Source: Malachius bipustulatus
Lineage: Eukaryota > Arthropoda > Insecta > Coleoptera > Melyridae
Reading direction: 5' to 3'
DNA length: 64,000 nucleotides
Assembly (NCBI GenBank): GCA_910589415.1
Contig: OU342630.1
Coordinates: forward strand, 71,916,186-71,980,185
Both the position numbers and the translations under genes were made by a program. Under the pieces are notes generated by a model that made no database searches, was not told the origin of the DNA, and worked only from the letters and a program-made list of their open reading frames with translations. Below are positions 62,977 to 64,000 of the stretch, one piece after another; positions within the stretch are counted from its first letter, which is position 1, and every line of letters starts with the position of its first letter.

Positions 62977-63468
62977 CTAACGATAATAATGCCATAATAT
63001 TACCCCACCAACAGCAACGCAAAAAGCTCCTCCCGCAAACCAACCAAAACGCCTACTCCCAAAAACAGGTTTGGAAGCGACCTTATTGGCTGGCTTGGTG
63101 ACCTGCTGATGGGCAGCCACATCTTTGCAAGTGGGTGCCCAACGAAAGCCTGGGAGCTGCTCGATGAGTTGCTGTTCCTGGGGTGAATACTTATAATAGC
63201 GTAAACGCGCGTAACGGCATCGCAGTTCGTCTAGCTTTTGCCGATTACGTATGTCAGTCTCTTTTGGCATCGTGTCCTAAAATAAAAAACATTCATTACA
63301 TTCCAATAATTAAAGTAAAAATTGAATTTGTCTGTGCCGATCCTGACATTTGCTTCTCTATCGAGAACATCTAATTATAGATAGAGTGTAATTTATGAAA
63401 TAACTATAAATGAAATAGGTACATACCATTCTCCATGATGTCCACGAAGCCTCCAAGACTCTTTCCAT
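62977..63468 (-). CDS. Small single-pass membrane protein of unknown function (113 aa)
   Basis: Two coding exons: 63427-63468 (14 codons) and 62977-63276, with intron 63277-63426 (gtatgt...ttttag), phase 0. The upstream ATG has good context (acaaccATGG) and reads MERVLEASWTSWRM, then DTMPKETDIRNRQKLDELRC. An internal ATG at 63270 would give a 97-residue form. A non-coding 5' exon is likely: donor AAAG|gtaagt at 63600 and acceptor ttttgcag before 63503. The N-terminal half is charged (RCRYARLRYYKYSPQEQQ) with GFRWAPTCKD. The C-terminus is one hydrophobic helix, FGWFAGGAFCVAVGGVILW, then HYYR, as in a tail-anchored protein. I recognise no family. It lies opposite and downstream of BBS4, perhaps inside its intron. 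Confidence 0.75.
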
Positions 63469-63503
63469 GGTTGTGCTAGGCATTATTATCGTTAATCAAA
63501 ATT

Positions 63504-63600
63504 CTGCAAAAAATTCACAAATATTAAACACATTCTGCTTTAACAGTTCCTATTTCTAATTGCTTTTCTCTTCTATAAAACTATTCATTGTCAAACTTAC
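63504..63600 (-). other. Probable 5' UTR intron of the 113-aa gene
   Basis: Minus strand: TTTTTAAAAG|gtaagtttg at 63600 and a pyrimidine/T-rich ...ttttttgcag ending at 63504; 97 nt. It would place the transcription start above 63601. Confidence 0.5.
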
Positions 63601-63727
63601 CTTTTAAAAATCGGTTAAATAATAATAGAACGATAAAAATTTTCTTTCAAATTTTTTACGTCTGTCTTCTATGATAGTTCATACAAGACTGAAATAAGGA
63701 ATAATTGTTTATACGTAAATATCAACT

Positions 63728-63741
63728 GTAACTATGGTAAC
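63728..63741. promoter_or_regulatory. RFX X-box-like site upstream of the 113-aa gene
   Basis: GTAACTATGGTAAC, an imperfect palindrome with one perfect GGTAAC half-site and an AT spacer. It differs at one position from the nematode/fly X-box consensus (RYYNYY-WW-RRNRAC) bound by RFX factors that drive ciliary genes. It lies ~130 nt above the inferred 5' UTR donor. Confidence 0.4.
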
Positions 63742-64000
63742 TTTTCTAGGTAACTAGAGCTAAATAAATAAAAATTGTTTACGCCACTATTATTGGAAGA
63801 TCACAATAACGTCACAGATGATTATAATCAAATACCTTAAACTATAATAAAAGGGGTGTTCGGGGTGCACCTAACAACGTTTTAGACAATTATTTTCGTT
63901 TAACGTCACTCTAAATAATTAAATGTCAAAATACTGTCACTGTCAAAATTATAACTTCAGCGGGGTTGTGTGAATTCACGCAGGAATAGCCCAGATTGAA
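63742..64000. other. Window end, no supported gene
   Basis: AT-rich sequence with tcactgtcaaaat repeats. No ORF or transposon end is recognised. Confidence 0.5.

Overview
The window is nuclear DNA of an insect, most likely a beetle or another holometabolous insect. This rests on a Dscam2-type exon array, a Tweedle cuticle protein, spliceosomal GT-AG introns, a strongly AT-rich background, and a dense load of Tc1/mariner-like palindromic elements and non-LTR retrotransposons. The species cannot be named from the sequence. No bacterial genes, CRISPR arrays or rRNA genes were seen.

Layout. (1) 49-11764, plus strand: the 3' two-thirds of a Dscam2-type cell-adhesion receptor, from Ig domain 6 through the transmembrane segment and cytoplasmic tail to the stop codon. 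It has a tandem pair of equal-length Ig7 exons (2101-2385 and 2463-2747). Its two largest introns carry foldback transposons (5520-7171 and 10348-11313). (2) 12881-14187, minus strand, tail-to-tail with Dscam2: a two-exon Tweedle-family cuticular protein of 413 residues. (3) 14.2-25.2 kb: gene-poor DNA with several non-autonomous DNA transposons, a tRNA-like SINE head and a mariner-type transposase remnant. (4) 25200-38908, plus strand: the first four coding exons of BBS4, a TPR subunit of the ciliary BBSome. Its introns are packed with nested palindromic elements and a decayed 'GCDTTS' protein gene. (5) 38.9-62.5 kb: no further BBS4 exon found. The stretch holds MITEs, a solo LTR and four LINE copies (47.9-51.0 plus, with a second LINE nested in it; 53.1-56.8 minus; 57.7-62.4 plus). 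(6) 62977-63468, minus strand: a small spliced gene for a 113-residue protein with a C-terminal membrane segment. An RFX X-box-like site lies upstream, which raises a possible ciliary role.

The most unusual feature is a set of long, near-perfect palindromes ending in TA-CAGGGTG...CACCCTG-TA. Several are nested like dolls, with one palindrome at the symmetry centre of another. Three share an internal hairpin core. Most lie in Dscam2 and BBS4 introns, so their transcripts should fold into long double-stranded RNA. Exon boundaries were read by eye from splice sites, phase and remembered family similarity. No alignment or search was run.
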